Shown: positions 34,928 to 44,733, counted from the first letter of the stretch. The stretch: 64,000 nucleotides of DNA from Candidatus Amarolinea dominans (GCA_016719785.1 JADJYJ010000020.1:62001-126000), one strand, 5' to 3'. Made by a program: numbers and translations. The notes: a model not told the origin generated them from the sequence alone.

Positions 34928-37423
34928 ATGAAGAGCTACTGGCGAGGTGTGACCTGGGCGAGTCGCCTGATGGTCGTGGTGGCGCTGCTGCTGGCTGGCC
35001 GGCTGGCGGGGGCGGTCAACGCGGGGCGGCCCGCGGAGAGCGGTTCAACGACGGCCGGCGCGGCGGCCATGCACCCCTGGCTCGGCCCAACCGCCGGCGC
35101 CTGGGATGCCGGGTTTCAGTTCCCCGGCGTGGACGGGGATGTGTCGGCCCTGGTGCAGGACGCGAATGGTAATATCTACCTCGGCGGTCATTTCACGCAC
35201 GTGGGCAGTCAGCCCATCAGCAATGTGGCGAAATGGAACAGCGCCACCGCGACCTGGTCGGCCGTCGGCAGCATCGGCGGTGTGCGCGACCTGGCGCTGG
35301 CTGCGAACGGCCATCTCTACGCGGTGGGGGACATGCTGGGCTTCGCGGCCATGTGGAACGGCAGCGTCTGGACGATCCTGGGCGCGGGGCTGTGGGGCAC
35401 GGCCTACGCGGTCGCCATTGACCCGGCCAGCGGCGATGTCTACGTCGGCGGCTGTTTCCTGACCGATGGCACGGGCGCCGTCACCCTCAACAACCTCGCC
35501 CGCTGGGACGGCTCGACCCTGTCGGCCGTGGGCAACGGCGCCAACGGCTGCGTCTATGCCCTGGCCATTGACCCGGTGACCAGTGTGCTCTACGTGGGCG
35601 GCGATTTCACCACGCCGGGGGATCGTGTCGCCAAGTGGAGCGGTTTCAGTTGGGGACCGCTGGGCGCGGGCTTCAACGGCTCGGTGCGCAGCCTGCTGTG
35701 GCAGGGCAACACGCTCTACGCCGGCGGCGCCTTCACCACCAACGGTTGGAACACCGTCACGCTCAACTATGTGGCCCGCTGGAACGGCACAGCCTGGGGC
35801 GCGCTGGGCGTCGGCTTCAACTCCTGGGTCTACAGCCTGACCGCGGACGCGGGCGGCAACGTGTACGCGGGCGGCATCTTCACCCAGGACAGCACCAACA
35901 ACGTCACCTTCAACCGTATTGCCAAGTGGAATGGCGCCGCGTGGTCAGCCCTGGGCAGCGGCGCGAGCGAAGCCATTCGTGACCTGCTCGTGCAGAACGG
36001 CGATCTCTACGCGGGCGGTTTCTCTGGCCGCGGCATTTTCCAGCGCTGGCGTAGCGGCAGTTGGACCGACCTGACGCCGAGCCAGGGCAACGGCGTAGAG
36101 GCGGCGGTTCAAGCCATGCTGCTGGACGGGAGCGGCAACCTGTTCGTCGGCGGCCGCTTTTTCAACGCCGGCTTGCAGACCGTGCGCCACATCGCCAAAT
36201 GGAACGGCTCAGCCTGGTCGCCCCTGGGTAGCGGGCTGAGCGACGCGGTTTACGCGCTGGCGCGTGACGCCGCGGGCAACCTCTACGCCGGCTTTGGGTC
36301 TGCCTCGCAGGGTTATGTCGCCAAATGGAACGGCTCAGCGTGGTCGTACCTGGGCAACGGCCTGAACGGGCAGATCAACGCGCTGGCTGTGGATGGCAGC
36401 AACAACGTCTACGTGGCCGGCGCGTTTGGCAGCCCTGGCGGCGGCGGTCCCCTGGAGATTGCCCGTTGGAACGGCTCTGCCTGGGTGTCGGTGGGCGGCG
36501 GTCTCTACGGCCAGAGCGGCGTCAGGGCGCTGGCCGTGGATAGCAGCGGTAATCTCTACGCCGGCGGCGATTTCCTGGTTGATGGCACCTTCAGCACGCC
36601 CCTGTCCAACATCGCGCGCTGGAACGGTACTGCCTGGTCATCCGTGGGCGCAGGACTCAACGCGCCGGTCAACGCCCTGCAGCTCGGCAGCAACGGCGTG
36701 CTCTACGCCGGCGGCCAGTTCACCGCTGAGGCTGGCGGGGGGACGGGTCTCGATCATGTGGCGGCCTGGAACGGCTCGACCTGGGCGCCCCTGGGCAGCG
36801 GCACGAACGATGCTGTGACGGCCCTGGCCCTGGACGGCGCCGGACGCCTGGTGGCCGGCGGCCGCTTCACCACGGCCGGCGGGGTCAGCGCCAACCGCAT
36901 TGCGCGTTGGGATGGCTCGTCCTGGGCGGCCCTGGGCAGCGGCCTGGATAACAGTGTCCTCACCCTGGCCGCAGATGGGAACACCGCCGTCTTTGCGGGC
37001 GGCTCGTTCACCGCGGCCGGGGATGTGGCGGCCTCGCACATCGCCCGCTGGATCAACGTGGCGCCGACCGCGACGGCCACTGCGACGCCGACGCGCACGC
37101 GCACGCCGACCGTCACCGCCACGCGCACGCCAACCCCCAGCGCCACGCCCACGTCCACGCCAACCGGCACGGCGACGCCCTCGCCAACCCCCAGCGCCAC
37201 CCCCAGCCCTACAGTCACGCCCACGCCGAGCGCCACGCCCAGCGCCACGCCGACCCCCATGCCGAGCGCCACCGCGACGCCCTCGCTGACCCCCATCGCC
37301 ACGGCCACGCTCACGCCGAGCGCGACCCCCAGCGCCACGGCCACGCTCACGCTCACGCTCACCCCGACGTCAACCCCGACCGCAACGCCATGGTCCGTAT
37401 TCGTGCCCATCATCCGGCGTTGA
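34928..37423 (+). CDS. Secreted beta-propeller repeat protein with Thr/Pro-rich stalk
   Basis: 831 residues from ATG 34928. Residues 1-30 (MKSYWRGVTWASRLMVVVAL then LLAGRLAGAVNA) are a signal peptide. About 15 repeats of the type VYALALD-SGNLYAGGxF---IAKWNGSAWSALGSGL follow, forming one or two propellers. From about residue 715 the chain is a Thr/Pro/Ala/Ser stalk (TPTATPT-like), and it ends WSVFVPIIRR, resembling the VYLPLI-type tail that ends many Anaerolineae exported proteins. Probably surface-exposed, function unknown. Confidence 0.82.
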   Translation: MKSYWRGVTWASRLMVVVALLLAGRLAGAVNAGRPAESGSTTAGAAAMHPWLGPTAGAWDAGFQFPGVDGDVSALVQDANGNIYLGGHFTHVGSQPISNVAKWNSATATWSAVGSIGGVRDLALAANGHLYAVGDMLGFAAMWNGSVWTILGAGLWGTAYAVAIDPASGDVYVGGCFLTDGTGAVTLNNLARWDGSTLSAVGNGANGCVYALAIDPVTSVLYVGGDFTTPGDRVAKWSGFSWGPLGAGFNGSVRSLLWQGNTLYAGGAFTTNGWNTVTLNYVARWNGTAWGALGVGFNSWVYSLTADAGGNVYAGGIFTQDSTNNVTFNRIAKWNGAAWSALGSGASEAIRDLLVQNGDLYAGGFSGRGIFQRWRSGSWTDLTPSQGNGVEAAVQAMLLDGSGNLFVGGRFFNAGLQTVRHIAKWNGSAWSPLGSGLSDAVYALARDAAGNLYAGFGSASQGYVAKWNGSAWSYLGNGLNGQINALAVDGSNNVYVAGAFGSPGGGGPLEIARWNGSAWVSVGGGLYGQSGVRALAVDSSGNLYAGGDFLVDGTFSTPLSNIARWNGTAWSSVGAGLNAPVNALQLGSNGVLYAGGQFTAEAGGGTGLDHVAAWNGSTWAPLGSGTNDAVTALALDGAGRLVAGGRFTTAGGVSANRIARWDGSSWAALGSGLDNSVLTLAADGNTAVFAGGSFTAAGDVAASHIARWINVAPTATATATPTRTRTPTVTATRTPTPSATPTSTPTGTATPSPTPSATPSPTVTPTPSATPSATPTPMPSATATPSLTPIATATLTPSATPSATATLTLTLTPTSTPTATPWSVFVPIIRR

Positions 37424-37466
37424 ACGGCGGTGTGTTTCCTTGCTCGACAGCGTCACCAGCTCCCTG

Positions 37467-38066
37467 TCAGCTCACCCACGCGGTCAGGTCTTGATCAACC
37501 TGAGATAAATCCAGGAGGCGCATTCCGAGCGCGCGCCAGTTCTTGCCGCCTGGTGGGGAGTCGGCTATTTCCTGGGCGAAGGCGTGGCTGGCGGCGGTCC
37601 AGCCGTCACGCGCAAAGCCCAGGTAATAGACCTGCCACTGTCCCTGACTGGGTGTAACCTCCGCCGTTTTGTCAACGACCGCAGTCAAGACGCTGCGCCC
37701 AACGGGTTCAAGACCCCATTTGCACTCGCCAAGCACCAATAACTTCTCCATCGAATTGATGCCCACCACATCCACCTGTGCTCCACGCGTCCAGGCGCTG
37801 CCGACCTGATCTACCACAAAAGGCAATGTGTCATTCGCACTGGCGCGTAAGAGCCATTCCCGGCAGATCTCTTCCCAGGTGTTGGCGCCGATGAAGTCGC
37901 GTAGATGACGCTTGATCTCCGCCAATGACTGCTCCTGGACCCCCAGGGCCAACTGGGTTTGACGGTTGGCGAGAAAACGATAGTAGAAGCGCAAATAGGG
38001 GTCGGTGATGTGATAGCGCCCCAGGCGTGAGCGCTCGACCTGCGTCACTGGCGCACGACGTTCCAC
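37467..38066 (-). pseudogene. DUF234-like C-terminal fragment of an AAA/PD-(D/E)XK ATPase
   Basis: About 200 residues from GTG 38066: LGRYHITDPYLRFYYRFLAN, TWEEICREWLLRASAND, VDVVGINSMEKLLVLGECKW. This is the C-terminal half (winged helix plus nuclease-like fold, with VDVVG...GECKW) of archaeal-type ATPases, the same family as the protein at 50551-51963. The frame stays open about 75 bp upstream (ITDELDSQYLSILQEAGF), but the ATPase half is gone, replaced by a polypyrimidine tract at about 38168-38245. It is a decayed remnant. Confidence 0.75.
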
Positions 38067-38167
38067 AAAGCCGGCTTCTTGCAGAATACTCAGATATTGG
38101 GAGTCGAGTTCATCTGTAATATACCTGTTCGTTATGATAATTGACCCGTATAATACAGATAATCCGT

Positions 38168-38245
38168 TCGCCTGTCAATGGCACGCTCTCCCCTTCTCCC
38201 CTTCTCCCCTTCTCCTCTTCTCCCCCTCTCCGCCTCTCCCCTCTG
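38168..38245. repeat. Polypyrimidine low-complexity tract
   Basis: CTCTCCCC and TTCTCCCC repeats over about 75 bp, marking the break of the DUF234 remnant. No gene. Confidence 0.8.
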
Positions 38246-38270
38246 CGCAAACCTGTGACATGGAACACTC

Positions 38271-38319
38271 TGTGAAATCTTTCATGAAACGCTTTTGAAG
38301 CGGTGGCTGTGCTATGCTG
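38271..38319 (+). promoter_or_regulatory. Promoter cassette 2, copy 2
   Basis: 46 of 49 bases identical to 34769-34817; the -10 is TATGCT instead of TATACT. It precedes the 92-residue ORF and the Kelch gene, so two secreted-propeller loci share the cassette. Confidence 0.6.
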
Positions 38320-38348
38320 CCATGCAAGTCCATGTGGGGAAATGAGCG

Positions 38349-38627
38349 ATGTCACTTCAGCACGAACGCCCCCCTTCACACCTGTTCGCTGTGCGCCTGT
38401 GGCGCGAAGACCTGGGCGACGGCCAGGCTGAGTGGCGCGGGCAGGCAATCTACGTGCCGAGCGGTGAGACGCTCTTCTTTCGGGACATGGCTGAGCTGGC
38501 CGATTTCATGCGGCGGTTCATCACACCGGCGGCGCCTGTGAATGATGAACATTTTTCTGAATCGGATGACCGCACGATCATCCCGGATCGCCCCCGTGAC
38601 GTTGAGCCGATAGGCTGTCAATCATGA
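38349..38627 (+). CDS. Small conserved-looking protein, function unknown
   Basis: 92 residues from ATG 38349: LFAVRLWREDLGDGQAEWRG, GETLFFRDMAELADFMRRFI. The pattern (a short beta-sheet RLW.E...G..EWRG....SGE...F.....L..F) resembles small Chloroflexota proteins found beside secreted or regulatory genes; I do not recognise a function. It ends 26 bp before the Kelch gene and shares its promoter cassette. Confidence 0.65.
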   Translation: MSLQHERPPSHLFAVRLWREDLGDGQAEWRGQAIYVPSGETLFFRDMAELADFMRRFITPAAPVNDEHFSESDDRTIIPDRPRDVEPIGCQS

Positions 38628-38652
38628 ATGCGAACGCAAGGAGGAACTGGAA

Positions 38653-39838
38653 ATGGCTACGAAAATTCGTTGGACAACTGTGTTGGTAATGACGATCCTG
38701 GTGCTGCTGGTGGGAGCATTTTCCGCCGCAGCGTCCCCTGGCCTGCCGCCGGCCGCACCGGCCGGTCCGCGTGAGGCTCGCCCCCTGGCCTGGGGCGCCG
38801 GCGCAGCCGTGCCCACCGCCGGCTGGCTGATGGGCGGCGCCTCTGTGGACGGCTGCACCTTCTACGCCGTCGGCGGCAACACGCCTGGCAGCGTCGCCGT
38901 GCCCAATGTGGATCTCTACAACCCCGCCACCGACGCGTGGACCTCGCGTGCGCCCATGCCGATGGGCCTCTACGGCATTCAGCCGTCGGCAGTCGGGACG
39001 CGCATCTACGTCGTGGGAGGCTACGCCGATATTTCGACCGGCCTGTACGCCGTCACGTCCACGCTCATCTATGATTCAGGCGCGAACAGTTGGTCATCCG
39101 GCGCGCCCATTCCGGTGGGGGATCTTGGCATCGGCACCGCCGCGCAGGCCGCCTACAACGGTAAGGTCTATGTCATGGGCGGCGACGACGGCGACTACAA
39201 TTCTAATTCCACCAACTACGAATACACCATCGCCACGGACTCCTGGACGCTGCGTGCGTCCATGCCGACCGCGTGAAAACAACGTGGCTGTCACGCTCAA
39301 CGGCAAAATCTACGTGGCCGGCGGCGCGCAGGGAGCTGACCCGAACTACGCCGGCATGACGGCGTTCGAGGCCTACGACCCGGCGACCGATAGTTGGGCT
39401 ACGCTGGCGCCCATGCAGGTGGCGCGCGTCTCGCCGGGCATCGCCACCGACGGCGCCTATGTCTACATCTACGGCGGCACCGATAGCCTGGGAGCGACCT
39501 TCTCCAGCCTGGACAGCGCGGAGCGCTACAACCCGGCGACCAACACCTGGAGCTACGTAGACCCCATGACGCAGTCGGCCGCGGGCATGGTCAACGCCTA
39601 CGCCGCGGGCCGGATTTGGGCGGCGGGTGGCCTCAATTCCGTCGGCGGCGCCTACACCCGCATTTCCACCAATCAATACCTGGTCGTCGGCGCGAACAAC
39701 TGTCAGCCCACGGCCGTGCAGTTGGCGAGCCTCGCTGGCCCGTCCGGCCCGCGCCTCGCGCTGCCTCTATGGCCGCTGGCGCTGCTGGCGGCCGCGGCCG
39801 GCCTGCTGGTCGCACGCCGCACCGTGCGCAACCGCTAG
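38653..39838 (+). CDS. Secreted Kelch-repeat protein with C-terminal membrane anchor, frameshift at about 39275
   Basis: AAGGAGG lies upstream of ATG 38653. Residues 1-30 form a signal peptide (VLVMTILVLLVGAFSAAASP). Kelch units such as VPNVDLYNPATDAWTSRAPM, YVVGG and FEAYDPATDSWATLAPMQVA follow. The first frame stops at 39276 (ASMPTA then TGA); restoring one base gives PTARENNVAVTLNGKIYVAGG and continues to 39838. The end ALPLWPLALLAAAAGLLVAR plus basic residues is a membrane anchor. Probably a surface-exposed propeller of about 395 residues. Confidence 0.78.
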
Positions 39839-39966
39839 TCGCATCGGGCCTTGTGCCCCGGCGCTGACCTGGCGCCAGCTCGTCTGCGCCAGGTCAGCGT
39901 GTGAGTGTCCTGACAGATTGCTTGCCGTAGATCAAGCACACTGGCGACACCATTTCCGTTGAACCA

Positions 39967-40129
39967 TACTGCAAGCGGGCGTAACTGCTCAGCCAGGCAG
40001 TGAGAATGGTCTCGATAGCGCCCAGAGTGCCCCCCTGCCCCCAATCCTGGGGGAGCCGAATGCTTTTCCCCCAGGATTGGGGGGCAGGGGGGCCGCCTGA
40101 GCAGTTACAGTCTATTCCCGCTTGCAGTA
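39967..40129. repeat. TIR element (TACTGYAAGCGGG family), long copy with large hairpin
   Basis: Inverted ends TACTGCAAGCGGG (39967-39979) and CCCGCTTGCAGTA (40117-40129), a second inner pair around GTAACTGCTCAG, and in the centre an inverted repeat of about 25 bp (CCCCTGCCCCCAATCCTGGG, with its complement at 40066-40092). It lies directly upstream of the glycosidase gene. Remaining sequence in 39839-40154 shows nothing else. Confidence 0.75.
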
Positions 40130-40154
40130 TACCATCGCAAGGAGGATTACCAGC

Positions 40155-42026
40155 ATGAAACAGTACAACAACCGCTTTCTCGAGCATCTCAAGCAGACCG
40201 GCGCGGCGTTCGACGACGCCGGTCCCAAGTACGGTGTGCGCATCGAACCGGCCGACGTGGCTGCCGGCGAGACTTACTGGCGTGCGATAGGCGTCCATCA
40301 CCTGACGCCGGAGGAAAATCAGGCCAACTACACCATTTTCATCGAGGCGCTGGACGAAAGCGGTCAGCGCGTGGCCGGGGCGCCGGTGTGGGCCGGCTGG
40401 ACCTGGGACGGCCGCCAACCTGATGAAGAAGCGAACCCTCAGCCGCTGGACAAAGGCGCCAATGAGCCAGCCGGCAACATCCCGGTGGACAAGGGGCAGG
40501 TGCTTTCGGTCTGGATCGCCGGGCCGAGCGCCAGCGCTGCGGACAAGAGCGATAGGGTGACCCATCTGCACACGGACCATGATGACGAGCGCGGCCCTGG
40601 CGGCGAGCTGTGGAATTCACGCTTCCATCATTCGTTCTACGTGGTTTTTCAGCGCACGCGCAAGGCCGCCGACGCGCCGCCTGCCGGGTCATTGCCTGAG
40701 GGCGTGAGCGTGCAGTTCCGCGCCGAGCCGGACGCGATCAAGCCGGGCGGATCGGTTACGCTCCGTTGGGATGTGAAGGGGGTAGGCAAGGTTTTCCTGG
40801 AAGTGCAGGGAGGCGACGCGCAGGAAACGCACACCGTGGCGCCCACGGTGACCACCACCTACCTGTTGCGCGTTTTTCTGCGCGACGGCAGCCGTCATGA
40901 CTTCCCGGTGACGGTGAAGGTTGACGGGGGGGAGTCGCCGCCCGAGCCGCCGCGCAACCCGCCCGGAACCACGCGACCGCCCACGGTGCGCCTGACGGCC
41001 GAGAACACCGCGCATCTGCGCACCTATCCGCGGCCGCCGCAGGATAACGGCATTGGCCTGCACTTCCACACCGATTTGCGCGACGAGTTCATCGCGCGCA
41101 CGATTGGACATCTCAAATCCATCCGCGCCACCTGGACGCTGATCCATGCGCTGGACGAGCTGCAGGCTGAGCGCGCGGCGCGCGCCTGTTTCCGCGCCGG
41201 CATCATGCCCGTGGTGCGCATCGGCAACCCCATAGACAGCATTGTGGATGCCGCGGCCTACGTCGAAGGGGTGCGCAAGGCTTTGCACGGCAGCGGCTTT
41301 GCGCACGATCCGGCCCGGCCGCCGCTCTATGTGCAGGTTTTCAACGAGCCAGAGGACGATCGCGAATGGCGCAGCCAGCAACGACCGTCAGATTGGGTGC
41401 AGGCCTTCGGCTCCAACTGGGCGCGTGCGGCCGTGCGTGTCTACGATGCCGGCGGTTATCCCGGCATTCAGGTCTTGGATCGGCCCGGTTTCGACGCCGC
41501 GGTGGATGCGATCGCCAGCATGAATCGCAAGGACATCTGGGACCGCGCCTTCTTTGCGCACCACAACTACGGCGAGAACCATCCGCCGGCCTATCCCTAT
41601 GATGCGCGCAATCAGGCCGACAATCCGGGGCACACCATTTTCGATGACTACATCTGCGCGCTCAAGTTCCTGGCGCACGCCGGGTGGATGCAGGAGCGGC
41701 TGGGCCGTGTCCTGCCGTTGATCGGCGGCGAAGGGGGTTGGCTGCCCGGCGGCGAGCAAGACAGGCGCTATCCCAAAGTCGAAACACCCCTGCACGCGCA
41801 GTTCACCAAAGAGATGTTCGAATGGCTGCGCACCGGTGTCCTCGCCAACGGCGAACCGCTGCCCGACTACCTGTTCAGCATCACCGCGTGGGTGGCAGGG
41901 TCCTGGATCTTCCCAGGCCAGAACTGGTGGGACAACTCCCTGATGCTGGACGGCAAACTAACTCAGACCATCGAAGCCGTGCAGAGCATCCCGGTCTTCG
42001 TGCGCAAGTTCAGTTGGGATCAGTAG
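40155..42026 (+). CDS. Clan GH-A-like TIM-barrel glycosidase with Ig-like domain
   Basis: 623 residues from ATG 40155 (AAGGAGG upstream). No signal peptide is evident. Residues 1-180 are beta-rich and of unknown family; about 190-260 form an Ig-like fold (AIKPGGSVTLRWDVKGVGKV, VAPTVTTTYLLRVF). The C-terminal barrel contains LYVQVFNEPEDD, with Glu398 in the NEP motif as likely acid/base, HHNYGENHPP and LIGGEGGWLPGG with Glu526 as likely nucleophile. The order matches clan GH-A glycosidases but the substrate cannot be inferred. Confidence 0.72.
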   Translation: MKQYNNRFLEHLKQTGAAFDDAGPKYGVRIEPADVAAGETYWRAIGVHHLTPEENQANYTIFIEALDESGQRVAGAPVWAGWTWDGRQPDEEANPQPLDKGANEPAGNIPVDKGQVLSVWIAGPSASAADKSDRVTHLHTDHDDERGPGGELWNSRFHHSFYVVFQRTRKAADAPPAGSLPEGVSVQFRAEPDAIKPGGSVTLRWDVKGVGKVFLEVQGGDAQETHTVAPTVTTTYLLRVFLRDGSRHDFPVTVKVDGGESPPEPPRNPPGTTRPPTVRLTAENTAHLRTYPRPPQDNGIGLHFHTDLRDEFIARTIGHLKSIRATWTLIHALDELQAERAARACFRAGIMPVVRIGNPIDSIVDAAAYVEGVRKALHGSGFAHDPARPPLYVQVFNEPEDDREWRSQQRPSDWVQAFGSNWARAAVRVYDAGGYPGIQVLDRPGFDAAVDAIASMNRKDIWDRAFFAHHNYGENHPPAYPYDARNQADNPGHTIFDDYICALKFLAHAGWMQERLGRVLPLIGGEGGWLPGGEQDRRYPKVETPLHAQFTKEMFEWLRTGVLANGEPLPDYLFSITAWVAGSWIFPGQNWWDNSLMLDGKLTQTIEAVQSIPVFVRKFSWDQ

Positions 42027-42045
42027 ACGCGTCCGCGCAGGGAAG

Positions 42046-42258
42046 GCGTTTTCTGCCACGAATTTCACGAATTTTCACGAATTGGTTTTTGTTTTCGTGT
42101 GAATTCGTGTCATTCGTGGCGAAAGAATCCTGGCGTTTTCTGCCACGAATTTCACGAATTTTCACGAATTGGTTTTGTTTTCGTGTGAATTCGTGTCATT
42201 CGTGGCGAAAGAATCCTGGCGTTTTCGCCAATTCAATTTTCACGAATTGGTTTTTGTA
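42046..42258. repeat. 87-bp direct repeat, two and a half copies
   Basis: Units begin at 42046 and 42133, with a shortened third from 42219. Each contains CTGCCACGAATTTCACGAAT and TTCGTGTCATTCGTGGCG. Related half-units lie at 17998. They lie between the glycosidase and the caspase gene, whose ATG is 42278. Confidence 0.9.
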
Positions 42259-42277
42259 CCAACGGGAGATGGGGCCC

Positions 42278-44104
42278 ATGGCTCGCACGATTTATGCCCT
42301 CTTTGTCGGTATTGACGATTATTTGGGCGGGGTCAATCCGCTCAACGGCTGCGTCAACGACGTGACCCGCATGCGCGACCTGCTGGCCGCGCGTGTGACC
42401 GGCGCGGGCGACCGTTTCGCGCTCCGCCTGCTGGTCAACGAGCAGGTCACACGCAAGGGCCTGATCGAAGCCTGGCGGGGCCACCTGGGCCAGGCCGGGC
42501 CGGATGACGTGGCGCTGTTCTACTACAGCGGCCACGGCTCGCAGGAGCACGCGCCGCCGGAGTTCTGGGACTTCGAACCTGAGCGCATGAACGAAACCCT
42601 GGTCTGCCACGACAGCCGGGCGGCGGGCGGCTGGGACCTGGCCGACAAGGAACTGGCCCAGCTCATCAGCGAGGTGGCGGCCAACGGCCCGCATTTCACC
42701 GTGATCCTCGACTGCTGCCACTCCGGCTCCGGCACGCGCACTGCTGAGGAGATCACCGTGCGCCAGGAGAAGGCCCACCCCGGCGTCCGGCCCATCGCCA
42801 GCTACATCGTGACGCCGCAGCAGGTCGCGGCGCTGCAAGGCCAGGCATCGGGCGCAGCCAGCCCGGCCAGGCCCTGGGCCGCCATCGCCTCCGGCCGTCA
42901 CATCCTGCTGGCCGCCTGCCGGCCGGAGCAGACCGCCAAAGAAACCTGGTTCCCCGGCCCGTCCGGCCTCGAAAAGCGCGGCGCCTTCTCGTTTTACCTG
43001 CAGGACACCTTGCAGCAGACGGGCGCGGCCCTGAGTTATCGCGACCTGTTCAAGCGGGTCAACGCCCTGGTGCAGGGGCGGGTGCCCGAGCAGGATCCGC
43101 AGATGGAGGCCAGCGAGCCGGCCGACCTGGAGCAGCCCTTCCTGGGCGGCGCCATTCCGGCTGCGCCGGCCGCTTTCACCCTGAGCGTCAACAAAGAATT
43201 GGGTTGGGTCGTAGACGCGGGCGCAGTGCATGGCATCCCACAGCCCACAGAGAGCGGCGAGACCACGCAGTTTGCCCTTTTCCCCTTCGACGTTGACCTC
43301 GCCCGCCTGCGCAGCCTGGAGCAGGCGATCGGCCAGGCCAGCGTGGTGCAGGTGTTTCCCGGGCAAAGCCTGGTCGCGCCGATGGGGCGCAGCGGCGTGC
43401 CCCTGAGCACCAAAACGACCTACAAGGCCGTGGTGACCAGCACCCCGCTGCCGCCGCTGGCCGTAGCCTTCGAGGGCGACCCGGCGGCATTGGGCCTGGT
43501 GCGCCGGGCGTTGGCCGAGATCAACGGGCCGGCCGCGCCTTCGCTGCTGGTGCGGGAGGGTGACGGTCCGGGGGCCGAGTATCGCCTGCTGGCCGATGCG
43601 GAGAGCGGGCGCTACCGCATCCGCCGCGCGGCTGAGGCCTTGCGCTTCGCCGTGGATACCCCTGGACTCGATCCAGACGGCGCCAGGCTGGTCGCCCAAC
43701 GCCTGGAGCACATCGCCCGCTGGGTCAGCACCGCCCGGCTGACCAACCCGGCCACGGGGCTGGAGCGCGACGCCGTGCAGTTGGAGATTTACCGCGAGCG
43801 CGAGGGCGGCGAATTGGAGTTGCTGAGTACCTCTTCTGGGCTGCGGTTAGCTTACGAGCAGGTGGATGGGAAGTGGCGTTGGCCCCGAGTGCAGATTCGC
43901 CTGCGTAACGCCACGTCAGATCAGCGCTTCTTCTGCATGCTGCTGGACCTGACCGAGAGCTATCGCGCATACGCCGGTCTGTTGCCCAAGGGCGGCGTCT
44001 GGCTGGAGCCGGGCCAGGAAACGTGGGCGACCGTGCTGGTGCGCGGCCGGCTGCGCAAGACGATTGACCTGTACATCCCCGACGAACCTCTCGGCGGGGC
44101 GTGA
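42278..44104 (+). CDS. Caspase-like protease (peptidase C14) with beta-rich C-terminal domain
   Basis: 608 residues from ATG 42278 (GGGAG 9 nt upstream). The frame is open far upstream but that overlaps the glycosidase and repeats. Residues 1-250 are a metacaspase-like domain: ALFVGIDDYLGGVNPLNGCV, ALFYYSGHGSQ with His86, VILDCCHSGSG with Cys147. A linker and then a beta-rich region with YIPDEPLGG follow. The stop at 44102 is likely a frameshift: the next frame continues PEQRRDILKLIVSTDEADAT to 44371. It is probably a cytoplasmic regulated protease of a conflict system. Confidence 0.8.
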   Translation: MARTIYALFVGIDDYLGGVNPLNGCVNDVTRMRDLLAARVTGAGDRFALRLLVNEQVTRKGLIEAWRGHLGQAGPDDVALFYYSGHGSQEHAPPEFWDFEPERMNETLVCHDSRAAGGWDLADKELAQLISEVAANGPHFTVILDCCHSGSGTRTAEEITVRQEKAHPGVRPIASYIVTPQQVAALQGQASGAASPARPWAAIASGRHILLAACRPEQTAKETWFPGPSGLEKRGAFSFYLQDTLQQTGAALSYRDLFKRVNALVQGRVPEQDPQMEASEPADLEQPFLGGAIPAAPAAFTLSVNKELGWVVDAGAVHGIPQPTESGETTQFALFPFDVDLARLRSLEQAIGQASVVQVFPGQSLVAPMGRSGVPLSTKTTYKAVVTSTPLPPLAVAFEGDPAALGLVRRALAEINGPAAPSLLVREGDGPGAEYRLLADAESGRYRIRRAAEALRFAVDTPGLDPDGARLVAQRLEHIARWVSTARLTNPATGLERDAVQLEIYREREGGELELLSTSSGLRLAYEQVDGKWRWPRVQIRLRNATSDQRFFCMLLDLTESYRAYAGLLPKGGVWLEPGQETWATVLVRGRLRKTIDLYIPDEPLGGA

Positions 44105-44371
44105 CCGGAGCAGCGGCGCGACATCCTCAAGCTCATCGTCAGCACGGATGAGGCCGACGCCACGCTCTTGCAGCAGGGCGAGTTGCCGGTGACGTTCGCG
44201 CCGACCACCCGCACGATACCCAAGCGCCTCAGCACCCTGAACCGCCTGATGGCCCGCGTTCACACTCGCGACTTCGGCGCCGCGCCCGGCAGCGACGAGG
44301 CGTTCAACGACTGGACGACGGTGGAGGTGGCGAGCATGGTCGTGCGGCCGGCGGAGGCAGGGGTGGTGTAA
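44105..44371 (+). pseudogene. C-terminal tail of the caspase-like protein, out of frame
   Basis: Reads RRDILKLIVSTDEADATLLQ, ELPVTFAP and VEVASMVVRPAEAGVV. The composition and continuity with the caspase gene indicate one protein of about 697 residues; one base shift near 44102 separates them. Confidence 0.7.
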
Positions 44372-44410
44372 CCCGTCAGCCATCAAGTCACGAGCCGGAA
44401 CCAAATAACT

Positions 44411-44446
44411 CACACAAAGACACAAAGACACAAAGACACAAAGACC
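44411..44446. repeat. ACACAAAG tandem repeat
   Basis: Four copies of a 9-10 bp unit CACAAAGA in tandem, in the intergenic region before the small SH3-like gene. Confidence 0.8.
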
Positions 44447-44466
44447 CGAATTTTGAGGAGATCACG

Positions 44467-44733
44467 ATGAACATCAACATCAGTCGCGAAGCAGTTATTG
44501 ACAACCCGCTGAAGAACAACCTGAGGCCCCTCCCCCACATGGATAGCGAGCCTGTCGTCGAAATTGCCCACAAGACAACGGTGCTCGTTCTGGATGGTCC
44601 GGTCATGTTCAAACACAAAGCGTTGGACATACCCTATTGGGTTGTGCGGGTCTTGGAGGGCGACCACAGGGATCGCGTCGGCTGGATGGCCGAGATCAAT
44701 CAGACGGGGAAAGACACTCTCCGGGGAATTTAG
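44467..44733 (+). CDS. Small SH3-like protein
   Basis: 88 residues from ATG 44467 (GAGGAG upstream): VVEIAHKTTVLVLDGPVMFK, YWVVRVLEGDHRDRVGWMAE. The pattern (TV.VL.GP......YW.VR...G..GW) fits a bacterial SH3b fold. It precedes the STAND gene by 52 bp and may be the first gene of that operon. Another frame continues FSTDTGWAVWISKED, so the C-terminus may be frameshifted. Confidence 0.6.
   Translation: MNINISREAVIDNPLKNNLRPLPHMDSEPVVEIAHKTTVLVLDGPVMFKHKALDIPYWVVRVLEGDHRDRVGWMAEINQTGKDTLRGI

Noticed and set aside
41684..42277. N-terminal extension of the caspase gene at 42278
   Set aside because: It overlaps the glycosidase gene and the 87-bp repeats; the ATG at 42278 has an RBS and gives a normal caspase start.
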